NCBI RefSeq assembly: GCF_014838825.1
Contig: NZ_JACYMO010000001.1
Location: 518,566-582,565, forward strand
DNA from: Erwinia persicina
GTDB taxonomy: Bacteria; Pseudomonadota; Gammaproteobacteria; Enterobacterales; Enterobacteriaceae
Reading direction: 5' to 3'
Length of the DNA stretch: 64,000 nucleotides
The translations under genes were made by a program, and so were the position numbers. Shown piece by piece: positions 49,973-60,800 of this stretch. Numbering within the stretch: the first letter of the stretch is position 1; each line of letters starts with the position of its first letter. The notes beneath the pieces were generated by a model, which had not been told where the DNA came from, searched no databases, and saw only the letters and a program-made list of their open reading frames with translations.

Positions 49973-50005
49973 AAAAAGCCCCGCCCTTATAGAGGGTTTG
50001 GGCTT
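49973..50005 (-). terminator. Terminator of ycgM
   Basis: Stem AAGCCC (49976-49981) / GGGCTT (50000-50005) extended by an inner CCCT/AGGG pairing. Five As (49973-49977) give the T run on the minus strand. Confidence 0.7.
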
Positions 50006-50028
50006 CAGTTGCAAGTTTTCAGCCGACT

Positions 50029-50688
50029 TTACAGTACCCGGGTAGCCACACCGTGACCGCCCAGCGAGACTTCGAGACGATCGCCTGAGGCCATTGGCCC
50101 CACGCCCGCTGGCGTGCCGGTAAGGATCACATCACCCGCGCGCAGCGTGAAGAACTGACTCATATAGGCAATCAGCGGCAGGATTTTATGGATCATATCT
50201 GCCGTTGATCCCTGCTGACGAATTTCGCCATTGACCATCAGTTTCAGCTCTACATTCTGAGGGTCGTGGGTAAATTCACTGACCGGGATAAACCCTGACA
50301 GCGGACAGGAATTATCAAAGGCTTTGGCTTTTTCCCAGGGCTGTCCGGCTTTTTTACAGCCCGCCTGAATGTCGCGCAGGGTTAAGTCCAGCGCCACGCC
50401 ATAGCCGGCAATCGCCTGCGCCACATGCTGCTCCGTGGCCTGCTTCAGCGTAGAGCCAATCAGAACGGCCAGTTCGATCTCGTGATGCACGGCACCCAAA
50501 TGCTGGGGGATCGCGAGCGGCTGGCGGATATCACAGATAGCGCTTTCAGGCTTGATAAATAATACCGGCTCCGTCGGGGTGGCACTGCCCATTTCCTTAA
50601 TGTGTTGGGCGTAGTTGCTGCCCACACACACCACTTTGCTTACCGGAAAATCTAACAGTGCGCCCTGCCAGTTATGATGCTGATACAT
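50029..50688 (-). CDS. ycgM: Fumarylacetoacetate hydrolase family protein YcgM
   Basis: 219-residue FAH-fold enzyme; family members hydrolyse or isomerise acylpyruvates or decarboxylate oxaloacetate, metal dependent. Conserved AVHHEIELAVLIG (metal ligands Glu) and VILTGTPAGVGPM. The start MYQHHNWQGALLDFP at 50688 is conserved; a 14-codon extension to 50730 is not. It follows the transglycosylase-like gene on the same strand after 69 bp. Confidence 0.93.
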   Translation of the reverse strand: MYQHHNWQGALLDFPVSKVVCVGSNYAQHIKEMGSATPTEPVLFIKPESAICDIRQPLAIPQHLGAVHHEIELAVLIGSTLKQATEQHVAQAIAGYGVALDLTLRDIQAGCKKAGQPWEKAKAFDNSCPLSGFIPVSEFTHDPQNVELKLMVNGEIRQQGSTADMIHKILPLIAYMSQFFTLRAGDVILTGTPAGVGPMASGDRLEVSLGGHGVATRVL

Positions 50689-50757
50689 GCTTTTACCTCT
50701 GATGAGTGAGCGTGGCTGCGTCGGCATCATGCCGTCTCAGCGCGGCTGGTTGTCATG

Positions 50758-51810
50758 TTACTGCGCGGCAATGGCATCGGCCATCATGCCAATACTGATA
50801 GCGAAATAGTACGAGCGATTCCAGTTCATCAGCGTACGGAAATTGTCATAAACCATGAACGAACGCCCGCCGCCATCCTGGGGGGTGATAATCCAGGCCC
50901 GCTGGCCCGGCGCGCTATTCTTTGCCGGATCGATCACTTGAACGCCAGCCTGCTGCCACTGGGCCGGTGTTTTCGCCTGGGCCGTTTTCAGTCCGGCCTG
51001 CTGCACATCGAACCCTGCGGGCAGCGTAACCTCCGTCCCCCAGCCCTGCCCGGCGCGCCAGCCTTCACGTTGCAGATAGTTAGCAATGGAGGCAAACACG
51101 TCATCCAGATTATTCCAGATATCAATTTTGCCGTCGCCGTCGCCATCTTTGCCGTAGTTCAGGAAGGAGCTGGGCATAAACTGGCTTTGCCCCATCGCAC
51201 CGGCCCAGGATCCTTTCAGATCGGCTGCAGTCATCTGCTGGCGTTGAATAATACGCACGGCAGCCATCAGCTCTTTGGTGAAGAAGGCTTCACGTCGCCC
51301 TTCAAACGCCAGCGTGGCCAGCGCCGATACCACCTCTTCCTTACCCTGTATCTTGCCGAAATGGCTCTCCAGCGCCCACAGAGCAACAATATAGTCTGAC
51401 TGTACCCCTGAGGCCGCCGCTATTGGCTGCAGTGCGTTCTGATACTGCTGGCGGTATTCCCGCCCCTGGGCAATTTTTTCCGGGGTTATTACCCGGGTCA
51501 GATAGTCATCCAGCGTCACCTTATTCTCTAGCTGACCCCGGTCAGATTTGATCACCCGGTCAACAAAGTGAACCCCGTTAAACGCCGTATCGATGGTCGC
51601 CTGATCGAAGCCCTGCTGGCGGGCCTGCTCTTTGAGCTGCAATACATAGGCAGGGAACTGCGCGGGATCGCGCCCCTGCGCTGCCAGCGTGCTGTCGGTG
51701 GAACCGGCACTGCTGGTGCTGGCGGGTGGGTTAAGGAAGCTGGCGTCACTGACGCTGCTGCCGGTCAGTACAAGAGAAACAACGAGGGCTTTAAGGGCTA
51801 ACGGCTTCAT
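50758..51810 (-). CDS. Lytic murein transglycosylase of the MltB superfamily, soluble periplasmic form
   Basis: Cleaves peptidoglycan glycan strands to 1,6-anhydro-muramyl products. 350 residues with the SLT_2 domain: catalytic Glu148 in IVALWALESHFGK, followed by QSQFMPSSFLNYGKDGDGDGK-like substrate-site sequence (quoted in part). The N-terminus is a signal peptide with no lipobox cysteine (VLTGSSVSDAS), so unlike MltB it should be free in the periplasm. It is most like the MltB_2 group. E. coli K-12 has no gene here; it lies between ycgM and ycgL. Confidence 0.9.
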   Translation of the reverse strand: MKPLALKALVVSLVLTGSSVSDASFLNPPASTSSAGSTDSTLAAQGRDPAQFPAYVLQLKEQARQQGFDQATIDTAFNGVHFVDRVIKSDRGQLENKVTLDDYLTRVITPEKIAQGREYRQQYQNALQPIAAASGVQSDYIVALWALESHFGKIQGKEEVVSALATLAFEGRREAFFTKELMAAVRIIQRQQMTAADLKGSWAGAMGQSQFMPSSFLNYGKDGDGDGKIDIWNNLDDVFASIANYLQREGWRAGQGWGTEVTLPAGFDVQQAGLKTAQAKTPAQWQQAGVQVIDPAKNSAPGQRAWIITPQDGGGRSFMVYDNFRTLMNWNRSYYFAISIGMMADAIAAQ

Positions 51811-51902
51811 GCGGGCATCCTTTTTATCGCTATCTCTACCGTAATGTTTAAATATCAGGACGCATCCTGTCCGGCAGAGATATATTTGCAGATGATTCCG
51901 AA

Positions 51903-52178
51903 TTAATCTTTTTTTACATCGTTAAGATGCATCTTAAGCAGACTTTCCAGTGGGGGCGGAAGTTGTAAATAAAAACCGTCTTCGCGCAGTGCGGTTTTCA
52001 CTTTCTCAATATCTGCCCCTACCAGCTTCTTGCTCCCGTCCAGTGGCAACACCATGGCAAGCTTAGGTTTACCAAAGCCCTTAAGCAACGCCTCCGGGAC
52101 GCGAGAAAAATCGTCTTTTTTTTCAACGTAAAGATAAGTCTGGTCGCGCTGGGGACTTCTGTAGATCACACAAAACAT
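51903..52178 (-). CDS. ycgL: YcgL domain protein
   Basis: A 91-residue protein of the YcgL family, a small alpha/beta fold of unknown function. It begins [20 protein letters not shown] and ends near [13 protein letters not shown], both conserved. It is divergent from minC, as in E. coli. Shorter than the E. coli protein at both ends, but the conserved domain is complete. Confidence 0.93.
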   Translation of the reverse strand: MFCVIYRSPQRDQTYLYVEKKDDFSRVPEALLKGFGKPKLAMVLPLDGSKKLVGADIEKVKTALREDGFYLQLPPPLESLLKMHLNDVKKD

Positions 52179-52334
52179 ATTTTTTACTCGAATTAACAGG
52201 GATGGTCACTTGCCTGAATATTACAGTAACTATAACATGCTTGCAGAACTTCGGAATATTGCCTGCCTTGATTAAGCACCTGAAAGTGGTGCTGATTTAG
52301 CCGGGACAGGAAATAACAGGACTGAGCGGGACAG

Positions 52335-53027
52335 ATGTCACAATCGCCAATCGAGTTAAAGGGCAGCAGTTTCACGCTGTCGGTCGTTCATTTGCATCAC
52401 ACCGATCCTGAAATCGTGCGTAAAGCCATTGAGGAAAAGGTCAGTCAGGCCCCGGCGTTTCTGAAAAATGCCCCGGTGGTGATCAATGTTTCTTCGTTAA
52501 CCAGCGATGTTAACTGGCGCCAGATGCAGCAGGCGATAGTCTCAGCGGGTTTGCACATTGTTGGCATCAGCGGCTGCAAAGATGAGCAGTTAAAGCGGAT
52601 GATCTCGCGCTCCGGCCTGCCCGTATTAAGCGAAGGCAAAGAACAAAAGCGCAGCGCCGAGGCTAAGCCGGTGGCTATTCCGTTTGAACAGCCCGCCACC
52701 AAGACCCGGCTTATCGCTTCCCCGGTCCGTTCCGGACAGCAAATTTATGCAAAAAACTGCGATCTGATTGTCACCAGCAGCGTCAGCGCCGGTGCCGAAC
52801 TGATTGCAGACGGTAATATCCACATTTATGGCATGATGCGCGGTCGCGCTCTGGCGGGTGCCTCTGGCGATAAAAACTGCCAGATATTTTGCACCAGTTT
52901 ATCTGCAGAGCTGGTCTCTATTGCCGGGAACTACTGGCTGATGGATCAGATCCCTGCTGAATTTTTTGGAAAAGCGTCGCGTCTTTGCCTCAAAGACGGC
53001 GCATTGACTATACAAACACTGAACTGA
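52335..53027 (+). CDS. minC: Septum site-determining protein MinC
   Basis: Inhibitor of FtsZ polymerisation near the poles. N-terminal FtsZ-antagonist domain (about 1-115) and C-terminal right-handed beta-helix (about 125-230; [15 protein letters not shown]) that binds MinD. 230 residues. Followed by minD after 42 bp; the gap holds a small GGCTC/GAGCC hairpin that might tune the ratio. Confidence 0.97.
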   Translation: MSQSPIELKGSSFTLSVVHLHHTDPEIVRKAIEEKVSQAPAFLKNAPVVINVSSLTSDVNWRQMQQAIVSAGLHIVGISGCKDEQLKRMISRSGLPVLSEGKEQKRSAEAKPVAIPFEQPATKTRLIASPVRSGQQIYAKNCDLIVTSSVSAGAELIADGNIHIYGMMRGRALAGASGDKNCQIFCTSLSAELVSIAGNYWLMDQIPAEFFGKASRLCLKDGALTIQTLN

Positions 53028-53069
53028 GCCAGGCTCTCGAGCCCTTTCTTTTCTTAAGGAAATTATTAT

Positions 53070-53882
53070 ATGGCACGCATTATTGTTGTTACATCGGGTA
53101 AGGGAGGCGTTGGGAAAACCACGTCCAGCGCGGCCATCGCTACCGGCTTAGCGCAGAAAGGTAAAAAAACCGTCGTTATCGACTTCGATATCGGCCTGCG
53201 TAATCTTGACCTGATCATGGGCTGTGAGCGCCGCGTAGTGTATGACTTTGTGAACGTTATTCAGGGTGATGCCACGCTGAATCAGGCGTTGATTAAAGAT
53301 AAGCGTACGGAAAATCTGTTTATTCTTCCCGCTTCCCAGACGCGTGATAAAGATGCGCTGACCCGTGACGGCGTTGAAAAAGTGCTGGATGACCTGGCGA
53401 CCATGGATTTTGAGTTCATCGTCTGTGATTCCCCGGCCGGGATCGAAACCGGCGCGCTGATGGCTCTGTACTTTGCCGATGAAGCGATCATCACCACTAA
53501 CCCGGAAGTCTCCTCCGTGCGTGACTCCGACCGTATCCTTGGCATTCTCTCTTCCAAGTCGCGCCGCGCGGAACGAGGCCAGGATGCGATTAAAGAGCAC
53601 CTGCTGCTGACCCGCTACAATCCAGGTCGCGTTAACCGTGGTGACATGTTAAGCATGGAGGACGTACTGGAAATTCTGCGTATCCCTCTGGCAGGCGTGA
53701 TCCCGGAAGACCAGTCAGTATTACGTGCCTCGAACCAGGGTGAGCCTGTGATCCTGGATGCCGAATCTGACGCAGGTAAAGCCTATGCTGATACCGTTGA
53801 TCGTCTGCTCGGTGAAGAACGCCCCTTCCGCTTCATTGAAGAAGAGAAGAAGGGTTTCCTGAAACGCCTGTTTGGGGGATAA
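53070..53882 (+). CDS. minD: Septum site-determining protein MinD, ATPase
   Basis: Membrane-cycling ATPase that recruits MinC and oscillates with MinE. Deviant Walker A GKGGVGKT (10-17) with signature Lys11 and Lys16, switch segment IVCDSPAGIE, and a C-terminal amphipathic membrane-targeting helix (KKGFLKRLFGG). 270 residues as in E. coli. Strong RBS (AAGGA). minE starts 3 bp after its stop. Confidence 0.98.
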   Translation: MARIIVVTSGKGGVGKTTSSAAIATGLAQKGKKTVVIDFDIGLRNLDLIMGCERRVVYDFVNVIQGDATLNQALIKDKRTENLFILPASQTRDKDALTRDGVEKVLDDLATMDFEFIVCDSPAGIETGALMALYFADEAIITTNPEVSSVRDSDRILGILSSKSRRAERGQDAIKEHLLLTRYNPGRVNRGDMLSMEDVLEILRIPLAGVIPEDQSVLRASNQGEPVILDAESDAGKAYADTVDRLLGEERPFRFIEEEKKGFLKRLFGG

Positions 53883-53885
53883 ACC

Positions 53886-54161
53886 ATGGCCTTACTCGAT
53901 TTCTTTTTATCCCGAAAAAAGAGCACAGCCAATATTGCCAAGGAACGGCTACAGATTATCGTGGCGGAACGCAGGAGGGGCGATAACGAGCCCCACTATC
54001 TGCCGCAGCTGAAAAGGGACATTCTGGAAGTGATCTGTAAGTACGTGAAAATTGATCCGGAGATGCTGAGCGTTAAGCTGGATCAAAAAGATGACGATAT
54101 TTCTATTCTCGAACTGAACGTGACGTTACCGGAAACGGAAACGGAAGAAACACCGAAATGA
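53886..54161 (+). CDS. minE: Cell division topological specificity factor MinE
   Basis: Stimulates MinD ATPase and drives pole-to-pole oscillation. N-terminal membrane/MinD-contact helix ([22 protein letters not shown]) with the anti-MinCD region within about 12-31, and a C-terminal dimerisation domain. 91 residues against 88 in E. coli, the extra being an acidic TETEETPK tail. Last gene of minCDE. Confidence 0.97.
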   Translation: MALLDFFLSRKKSTANIAKERLQIIVAERRRGDNEPHYLPQLKRDILEVICKYVKIDPEMLSVKLDQKDDDISILELNVTLPETETEETPK

Positions 54162-54178
54162 TCTTCTCCTGCTCATGA

Positions 54179-54204
54179 TTTTCCCCTGCTAATGCAGGGG
54201 AAAA
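54179..54204. terminator. Bidirectional terminator between minE and rnd
   Basis: Perfect 11-bp stem TTTTCCCCTGC (54179-54189) / GCAGGGGAAAA (54194-54204), TAAT loop, between converging genes. Only four Ts flank each side. Confidence 0.7.
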
Positions 54205-54212
54205 TTGCAGGC

Positions 54213-55334
54213 TTATTCCGCCTCCAGGACGGCAGCGATGCCCTCTTCCAGCAGCGCCCCACGCCAGCCATCTATCAGCTCCGGTTTACCCGCCTGTGGT
54301 TTCAGCTTCCAGTGCCAGTTCAGCAACTGATTTATCTGACGACGTGAAGCCAGCAGTTCCTGGCTGACGCCGTGCTTTTCTGCGGTTTCCGCCACCAGCG
54401 CCTTCAGGCTTTTAAATACCTGTTTATAGTGTGGGTAGTCGATCAGATTCGGTACCGGCTCTGGTAGCCGACCCTCATCCAGCGCGCTGGCTTCAGCCAC
54501 CATCGCTACCAGCGCTTTGCCATGAAAACGGATCTCCTGCCCCGGCAGGCCAAGATGGTCAAGTTCGCCCAGAGAGCCCGGCATGTAGCGCGCCACCTTC
54601 CACAGATTTTCCTCACGCACGACAAAGTTTACCGCCATGTCTTTTTCACGGGCCAGCGTCAGGCGCCAGGCCGCCAGCAGGCGCAGTGCAGCAAGCTGAC
54701 GGGGGCGTAGCTGCCAGGCATTGGTGATATCGCGGTACGCCTCCTGCGGGTCTGTCACCGCGGTGCGACGCTGGCAGAGCAGCCGGCACTCATCAAGGGC
54801 AGCGGCCATCTGCCCCGCCGCTTCCGTTTCCGCCACCAGCTTTTCTGCCACTGGCAGCAAATAGAACACATCCGCGGCGGCGTAGTCACACTGTTTTTCT
54901 GTTAACGGACGCGCCAGCCAGTCAGTGCGTGACTCGCTCTTATCCAGCGCAATACCGGTGAAGGACTCGACGATAGTGGCAAAACCACAGGACAGCGGAC
55001 GCCCACTGAATGCCGCCAGAATTTGCGTATCTATCATCGGCTGCGGCAGTACGCCAAACTCGTGCTGGAACACTTCCAGGTCTTCACTTCCTGCATGGAG
55101 ATACTTGACGACCTGCTGATCCAGCAGAAGGTCGCGAAATGGCGTCCAGTCGGTGATTGGCAGCGGATCAATCAGGGAGATGGTTTCACCGTCAAACAGC
55201 TGGATGAGGCCCAGACGAGGGTAATAGGTGCGGGTACGAACAAATTCAGTGTCCAGCGCCAGAGCGGCAACCTGACGGGCACGCTGGCAAACTTCGGCCA
55301 GCGCTTCATTAGTGGTGATCATGATGTAATTCAA
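54213..55334 (-). CDS. rnd: Ribonuclease D
   Basis: 3'-to-5' exoribonuclease that helps mature tRNA 3' ends. DEDDy exonuclease domain with Asp28-Glu30 (ALDTEF) and the Tyr/Asp pair in CDYAAADVFYL, followed by two HRDC domains. 373 residues. It starts with TTG, the same unusual start known for E. coli rnd. The region right after minE is a breakpoint: in E. coli rnd is far from minCDE but next to fadD, as here. Confidence 0.96.
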   Translation of the reverse strand: MNYIMITTNEALAEVCQRARQVAALALDTEFVRTRTYYPRLGLIQLFDGETISLIDPLPITDWTPFRDLLLDQQVVKYLHAGSEDLEVFQHEFGVLPQPMIDTQILAAFSGRPLSCGFATIVESFTGIALDKSESRTDWLARPLTEKQCDYAAADVFYLLPVAEKLVAETEAAGQMAAALDECRLLCQRRTAVTDPQEAYRDITNAWQLRPRQLAALRLLAAWRLTLAREKDMAVNFVVREENLWKVARYMPGSLGELDHLGLPGQEIRFHGKALVAMVAEASALDEGRLPEPVPNLIDYPHYKQVFKSLKALVAETAEKHGVSQELLASRRQINQLLNWHWKLKPQAGKPELIDGWRGALLEEGIAAVLEAE

Positions 55335-55389
55335 AATAGCGTTCTCTCGCCGCGGGCAGGCAGGCCAGCGGTCAGTGGTCGGTGCGCAA

Positions 55390-55413
55390 TAAAAATGCCG
55401 GGTAGCCCGGCAT
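55390..55413 (-). terminator. Terminator between fadD and rnd
   Basis: Stem ATGCCGGG (55395-55402) / CCCGGCAT (55406-55413), TAG loop, with five As (55391-55395) giving a T run on the minus strand. It would end the fadD transcript before rnd. Confidence 0.8.
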
Positions 55414-55440
55414 AATTCGTTATCAGCAAAACAGCCGTTG

Positions 55441-57126
55441 TCAGACTGACGGTTGTTGCGTTTTCATCGCTTCCTCGCGCAGTTCGCGGCGCAGGATTTT
55501 ACCCACGTTGGTCTTCGGCAGCTCATCCCGAAACTCAACAATTCGGGGGATTTTATACCCAGTCAGATGACGCTTACAGTGGGCGATCAGCTCGTCTTTG
55601 GTCAGTGAGTCGTCTTTCTTCACCACGCAAATCTTCACTGTTTCACCCGCCGCATCATTCGGCACGCCGATGGCGGCAGCTTCACGGACTTTCGGATGCA
55701 GCATCAGAACATCTTCAATCTCGTTGGGATAAACATTAAACCCGGAGACCAGAATCATATCCTTTTTGCGATCGATAATGCGCAGGAAACCTTCGTGGTC
55801 AACGGTAACAATATCACCGCTGCGAAGCCATCCATTTTTTAAAACTTCCTCCGTCGCCTCCGACCGCTGCCAGTAACCCGCCATCACCTGCGGCCCTTTA
55901 ATACAAAGCTCACCGGGCTCTCCCACGGGCACCTCATTCCACTCATCATCCACCAGCATGATATCGGTTGAAGGCACCGGCAGCCCGATGCTGCCGTTAT
56001 GGCACTGAATGTCATAAGGGTTTACCGAGACCAGTGGCGAACACTCGGTCAGGCCATACCCCTCCAGCAGATAATGACCGGTGAGTTTTTCCCAGCGCTC
56101 TGCCACCGCTTTTTGCACCGCCATTCCTCCCCCGGCTGACAGCGTCAGGGTAGAAAAATCCAGCTTGTTAAATCCGTCATCATTCAGCAGCGCGTTAAAC
56201 AGCGTATTGACGCCCGTAATGGCGGTAAACGGATATTTGCTTAACTCTTTAACCAGGCCCGGAATATCACGCGGATTGGTAATGAGCAGATTCGCGCCGC
56301 CCAGTTCAATAAACAACAGGCCGTTCACGGTCAGGGCAAAAATATGGTATAGCGGCAGCGCAGTAACCACCGTCTCCTCCCCGGCTTTTAACAGGGAGCC
56401 ATAGGTGGCCTTAGTCTGTTCAAGGTTCGCCTGCATATTGCGGTGGGTCAGCATCGCCCCTTTCGCCACGCCGGTCGTCCCGCCGGTATATTGCAGAAAA
56501 GCGATATCGTCGTTGAGGATTTCCGGCCGGGTGTAAGTCATCTGCGCACCATTTTGCAGCACCTGACGGAACGAAATGGCGCCGGGCAGATAATACTTCG
56601 GCACCATCTTCTTGATGTATTTCACAACGAAGTTTACCAACGTGCCTTTCGCCGGGGAGAGCTGGTCGCCAAGGCGGGTCAGGATAACGTGTTTTACTGC
56701 GGTTTTGGCCACCACTTTTTCCAGCGTATGGGCAAAGTTGGAGACAATCACAATCGCGCTGGCACCGCTGTCGTTCAGCTGATGCTCAAGTTCGCGTGGC
56801 GTATAGAGCGGATTGACGTTCACCACAATCATACCGGCGCGAAGCACGCCAAACAGCGCGATGGGATACTGCAGCAGATTGGGCATCATCAGCGCCACAC
56901 GGTCGCCTTTCTTCAGCCCGAGGCCCTGCTGCAGATAGGCGGCAAACGCCCGGCTGCGCTCGTCCAGCTGACGGAAGGAAAGGGTCTGCCCCATATTGAT
57001 AAAGGCGGTCTGCGCCGCATAGCGGAGTGCTGCATGCTCGAAAAGGTCAATTAAGGAACCGTAACGATCGGGATTAATCTCAGCCGGCACATCGGCGGGA
57101 TAGCGGTTTAACCAAACCTTATGCAA
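55441..57126 (-). CDS. fadD: Long-chain fatty acid-CoA ligase FadD
   Basis: Activates imported fatty acids to acyl-CoA at the inner membrane, coupling uptake to beta-oxidation and producing the FadR ligand. ATP/AMP motif [11 protein letters not shown] at 213-223 and the FACS motif around [17 protein letters not shown] and [14 protein letters not shown] choose the TTG at 57126: GAGGTGA lies just upstream, the product begins (M)HKVWLNRYP like E. coli, and the length becomes 561, identical to E. coli. The ATG at 57159 would add 11 non-conserved residues. Regulation by FadR is expected. Confidence 0.95.
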   Translation of the reverse strand: MHKVWLNRYPADVPAEINPDRYGSLIDLFEHAALRYAAQTAFINMGQTLSFRQLDERSRAFAAYLQQGLGLKKGDRVALMMPNLLQYPIALFGVLRAGMIVVNVNPLYTPRELEHQLNDSGASAIVIVSNFAHTLEKVVAKTAVKHVILTRLGDQLSPAKGTLVNFVVKYIKKMVPKYYLPGAISFRQVLQNGAQMTYTRPEILNDDIAFLQYTGGTTGVAKGAMLTHRNMQANLEQTKATYGSLLKAGEETVVTALPLYHIFALTVNGLLFIELGGANLLITNPRDIPGLVKELSKYPFTAITGVNTLFNALLNDDGFNKLDFSTLTLSAGGGMAVQKAVAERWEKLTGHYLLEGYGLTECSPLVSVNPYDIQCHNGSIGLPVPSTDIMLVDDEWNEVPVGEPGELCIKGPQVMAGYWQRSEATEEVLKNGWLRSGDIVTVDHEGFLRIIDRKKDMILVSGFNVYPNEIEDVLMLHPKVREAAAIGVPNDAAGETVKICVVKKDDSLTKDELIAHCKRHLTGYKIPRIVEFRDELPKTNVGKILRRELREEAMKTQQPSV

Positions 57127-57278
57127 GGAATCACCTCGAAAATTATTATTTGTTGTCATCGCAGCCTCGACCGGTCGGCACTTGTTAACATTATTTTAAC
57201 TCAGCGTACCAGTTTGCTCAGGTCTCTGTTTTGAGGTTGCGAAGTCCATCACTAAATTTCTCTCGTCCGGAGAGGATC

Positions 57279-57313
57279 AAAAAAAAGGCCGGTCCGCTGA
57301 AATCCAGCGGACC
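57279..57313 (-). terminator. Terminator of yeaY
   Basis: Stem GGTCCGCTG (57291-57299) / CAGCGGACC (57305-57313) followed on the minus strand by GGCC and a T run (As 57279-57286). Confidence 0.82.
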
Positions 57314-57338
57314 CGCCGATTAATGTCTGGCTTTTAAC

Positions 57339-57935
57339 TTACTGGGTAAGGATGGTCTGTACCTGTGCCGGGCCGGTATTGTAGAAGCCCCAGGGGGCCG
57401 GCCCCCAGTAGCCGCCGCGGTGACGTCCGTATCCCGGGCCATACCAGATCCACGGATCGATAGGCTGAGGCGGGGTCACAATCTGCTGCGTCATGTGCCA
57501 GCGCTGATAACCCGTTACGCTAATCACCAGGAACTGATACCGGGCTTCACCGATTTTACCCTTTTCCGTCCCTTTGATGGTGCCAACAACCGTGACCATC
57601 TGCTGGTTAAAGTCGACCGGGTCGATAAAGCCATTCACATCGGCAAAAATACGGCCCATGGACGGTGAGCCCAGAATGGGCCGGGCCCCGTCGTCCAGCG
57701 GCATCGCGGCGATTTCCAGACGGGTCATCCCGTTGCGATTATCCACCTTGATCACTTTACCGCCAAAGCGTGACTCCTGGCCGGTAAACACCTCAGGCGC
57801 ACTGAGCACCCGCACCAGATCCTGCTGTGGCGTCTCCGAATGCCCTTTAATGGAGTCGGGCACGGTGACACAGCCGCTTAACACCAGCGACGCTAAAAAC
57901 AGAATGCTGCACTGCCAGACACTGGATTTACGCAT
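57339..57935 (-). CDS. yeaY: Slp family outer-membrane lipoprotein YeaY
   Basis: Lipoprotein of the Slp family, 198 residues. Signal peptide ends in the lipobox LVLSGC, and the +2 residue is Val (not Asp), consistent with sorting to the outer membrane. Conserved [20 protein letters not shown] follows in part, and a Trp/Pro/Gly-rich tail. The ATG at 57935 follows GGGAG; a GTG four codons upstream (57947) is less likely. Slp in E. coli is starvation-induced; the role of YeaY is unknown. Position between tsaB and fadD is as in E. coli. Confidence 0.92.
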   Translation of the reverse strand: MRKSSVWQCSILFLASLVLSGCVTVPDSIKGHSETPQQDLVRVLSAPEVFTGQESRFGGKVIKVDNRNGMTRLEIAAMPLDDGARPILGSPSMGRIFADVNGFIDPVDFNQQMVTVVGTIKGTEKGKIGEARYQFLVISVTGYQRWHMTQQIVTPPQPIDPWIWYGPGYGRHRGGYWGPAPWGFYNTGPAQVQTILTQ

Positions 57936-57994
57936 AGACGCTCCCACGTTGTTATCCTACTTCGACTGTTGCCGGTTCAAATAGTTGCTCTGTA

Positions 57995-58696
57995 CTACTC
58001 ACGTCCGGGTAATTTTTTCCATGTCACTTCGTTACGAAGGTAGGTCGGCTCCGCGTGTTCCGGCGCAACCGTCATGCCAGCGGCCAGCGCCTGCTGCGCC
58101 AGCGGCAGCATATCTTCCGCACAGGGCAGCGTCACCGATGAGCGCGTCAGCACGAGGCCGCTGTTTTCTCCCAGCTGCGGCCAGGCCTGCCAGCCCGTCC
58201 CCACGCAGGTCCACTCTCCGCTCAGGGCCGCCATGCGCGCCGCTGCCGCGTCCGGTTTCAGCACCGCCTCACTCACCTCTCCCTGCCAGTTACCCTGCCC
58301 GTCCCGCTGGTATTCAGCCCAGTACACCTCGCCCATGCGTGCATCAATGGCGGCCAGCACCCGGGTCGCCCCGTGCAGCCGCCACGCGCTCTGCGCCATC
58401 GTCATCAGCGTCGAGATACCGATTAGCGGCAGTCCGGCCCCCAGAGAAAGCCCCTGCGCGATGCCGATGCCAATGCGGACGCCGGTAAAACTTCCCGGCC
58501 CCCGGCCAAAGGCCAGCGCATCCAGATCGTTCAGGGTGACGTCGCCTTCCTGTAAAATCTGCTGCACCATCGGCAAAATACGTTGCGTATGTTCACGCGC
58601 ACAGAGTTCAAAATGTGCCAGCTGGTGCTGGTCATTCAGGAGGGCAACCGAGCAGGCTTCCGTGGCCGTATCAATGGCTAAAATTCGCGTGGACAT
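57995..58696 (-). CDS. tsaB: tRNA threonylcarbamoyladenosine biosynthesis protein TsaB
   Basis: ASKHA-fold, non-catalytic partner of the TsaD t6A synthase with TsaE and TsaC. N-terminal [15 protein letters not shown] and [15 protein letters not shown] blocks are characteristic. 233 residues from the ATG at 58696; a 16-codon extension running into yoaA is rejected. It begins 34 bp after yoaA on the same strand, as in E. coli. Confidence 0.96.
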   Translation of the reverse strand: MSTRILAIDTATEACSVALLNDQHQLAHFELCAREHTQRILPMVQQILQEGDVTLNDLDALAFGRGPGSFTGVRIGIGIAQGLSLGAGLPLIGISTLMTMAQSAWRLHGATRVLAAIDARMGEVYWAEYQRDGQGNWQGEVSEAVLKPDAAAARMAALSGEWTCVGTGWQAWPQLGENSGLVLTRSSVTLPCAEDMLPLAQQALAAGMTVAPEHAEPTYLRNEVTWKKLPGRE

Positions 58697-58730
58697 AACA
58701 ACCTCAGGGGAGAAAAATTTTCGGCGCGCA

Positions 58731-60665
58731 TCATAGCACATCACCGTCGGAATGCTTACTGCCGCCCATTTTTTGCAGAAAATCTATCGCCTTTTGCAGG
58801 TCACGCGTGCGCGGCGTGGGCGGCAGGCTGTTCACAAACACCGCACCGTACGGACGCATTACCAGCCGGTTATCGCAGATCACCAGCACGCCACGATCGT
58901 CCACGTCGCGGATCAGACGTCCAACGCCCTGCTTCAGAGCGATAACCGCATCCGGCAGCTGCACGTCATCAAAAGGTTCTCCGCCGCGAATTTTGCAGTC
59001 TTCCATACGGGCTTTCAGCAGCGGGTCCTCAGGTGAGGTGAACGGCAGCTTGTCGATAATCACCAGCGACAGTGCATCACCGCGCACGTCCACCCCTTCC
59101 CAGAAACTGTTGGTGGCCACCAGCAGCGCATTGCCCGCCGCCACAAACTGTTTGAGGATCTGCCCCTTGCTGGTTTCCCCCTGCAGCAGCACGGGCAATG
59201 TCATGGTGGCCCGGAATTCAGCGGCCAGCTCGCGCATCACCTGATGGGAGGTACAGAGGAAGAAGCAGCCGCCGTCATTGGCTTCGATCAGCGGGCGCAT
59301 CATCCTGGCCAGCTGTCGGGCACCGCCGGGCTGATTGGGTGACGGCAGATTTCTTGGCACGCACAGCAGGGCCTGACGGGCAAAGTCAAAGGGGCTGTTG
59401 AGGATCAGCGTTTCAGCTTTACTCACCCCCAGCCGCTCCACAAAGTGGGTCATCTGCTCGTTGACCGCGAGGGTGGCGGAGGTAAAGATCCAGCTTGCCG
59501 GACGCTCATCCATCACCTCGCGAAAACGATCGGAAACGGACAGTGGCGTCAGTGCCAGCACAAAGTTGCGGGCGTTGCATTCATACCAGTAGCTGAAACC
59601 CGGCTGGGTGGTGTCCTTCAGCCGCTTAAGCCGTCCCCGATACAGGGCCGCCCGCTCAAAAGCCGCATCCAGCAGCGCAGAGCGGCCCAGGGAGAGTTTC
59701 GCCACGTCGTAGCACAACTCCAGGGCATCATCGAGCAGCAGCAGTGCGCGCTGGATCTGCGGGTTACTCAACAGCTCACGCAGATTACCGCGAAACCCGG
59801 GGTCCCCTAAGGCAAGGCGGAAATCCTGGGCACTTTGCGCCAGCCGGTCCGCTGATTTCTGCAGCTGCTGCATATCCCGCACCTCGGTGCGGTAGGCGAT
59901 GGTGATATCTTTCGCCAGGTCAAGCAGCTGGCGGCTGGAGAGCTGCTGGCCAAAATACTGGCTGGCAATATCCGGAACCTGATGCGCCTCATCGAAGATC
60001 ATCACGTCAGCCTCGGGGATCAGTTCAGCAAAGCCGCTCTCTTTGACGACCATATCAGCAAGAAAGAGATGATGGTTGACCACCACCACGTCGGCATCCA
60101 TTGCTTTACGCCGCGCCTTCACCACAAAACAGTCTTTGTACTGCGGGCAGTCGCTGCCCAGGCAGTTATCATTGGTGCTGGTCACCAGTGGCCAGATCGG
60201 GCTGTCTTCGGCCACGCCACCGCAGGTGCTGATATCACCGTCGACGGTTTCGTTCGACCAGCCACGCAGGTGTACCAGATCGCTCATCGCCTGGACCGCC
60301 AGCTCACCACCGGCCATCGACTGCTGTTCAAGCCGCTCAAGGCAGAGATAGTTTGAACGCCCCTTAAGCAGGGCCATGCTGCCTTTAAATTTCAGCGCCC
60401 TGGCCACCGTCGGCAGATCGCGGCTGTAAAGCTGGTCCTGCAGAGCTTTAGACCCGGTTGATACAATGACTTTTTTACCGGAACGCAGCGCCGGGGCAAG
60501 GTAGGCATAGGTTTTCCCCGTGCCGGTTCCTGCTTCAACCACCAGCTCACTTTTATTATCAATGGCCTGCGCCACCGCCGCCGCCATTTCGCGCTGAGGT
60601 TCACGCGGCCGGAAGCCGGGGATCGCCTGCGCCAGTGCGCCTTCTGCTGCAAAATCGTCTACCAC
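58731..60665 (-). CDS. yoaA: ATP-dependent DNA helicase YoaA (XPD/DinG family)
   Basis: Iron-sulfur superfamily 2 helicase; E. coli YoaA pairs with the polymerase chi subunit (HolC) in repair of stalled forks. Walker A GTGTGKT (46-52), four candidate cluster cysteines Cys108, Cys168, Cys173 and Cys179, DEAH box (FDEAHQVPD), and helicase motif VI (QGVGRLIRD). 644 residues. Divergent from yoaB and first of a yoaA-tsaB unit. Confidence 0.95.
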   Translation of the reverse strand: MVDDFAAEGALAQAIPGFRPREPQREMAAAVAQAIDNKSELVVEAGTGTGKTYAYLAPALRSGKKVIVSTGSKALQDQLYSRDLPTVARALKFKGSMALLKGRSNYLCLERLEQQSMAGGELAVQAMSDLVHLRGWSNETVDGDISTCGGVAEDSPIWPLVTSTNDNCLGSDCPQYKDCFVVKARRKAMDADVVVVNHHLFLADMVVKESGFAELIPEADVMIFDEAHQVPDIASQYFGQQLSSRQLLDLAKDITIAYRTEVRDMQQLQKSADRLAQSAQDFRLALGDPGFRGNLRELLSNPQIQRALLLLDDALELCYDVAKLSLGRSALLDAAFERAALYRGRLKRLKDTTQPGFSYWYECNARNFVLALTPLSVSDRFREVMDERPASWIFTSATLAVNEQMTHFVERLGVSKAETLILNSPFDFARQALLCVPRNLPSPNQPGGARQLARMMRPLIEANDGGCFFLCTSHQVMRELAAEFRATMTLPVLLQGETSKGQILKQFVAAGNALLVATNSFWEGVDVRGDALSLVIIDKLPFTSPEDPLLKARMEDCKIRGGEPFDDVQLPDAVIALKQGVGRLIRDVDDRGVLVICDNRLVMRPYGAVFVNSLPPTPRTRDLQKAIDFLQKMGGSKHSDGDVL

Positions 60666-60800
60666 ATACCCTCACCACCTGGTCAATACTACTGTAATTA
60701 TGTCAGTATCCGCCTGTGCACTCCACCCTTTAGGTGACAGATAACGGTAATCTGTGCCAGTCTGTCGCGGTTTTAAGCGCATTGAAAAAAAGGAACTCAT

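Noticed and set aside
57127-57159. Upstream ATG start for fadD
   Set aside because: The TTG at 57126 has a better ribosome-binding site and gives the exact E. coli N-terminus and length.
57160-57338. FadR operator upstream of fadD
   Set aside because: Only a half-site (AACTGGT on the minus strand near 57205) could be found; a full 17-bp operator is not evident by eye.
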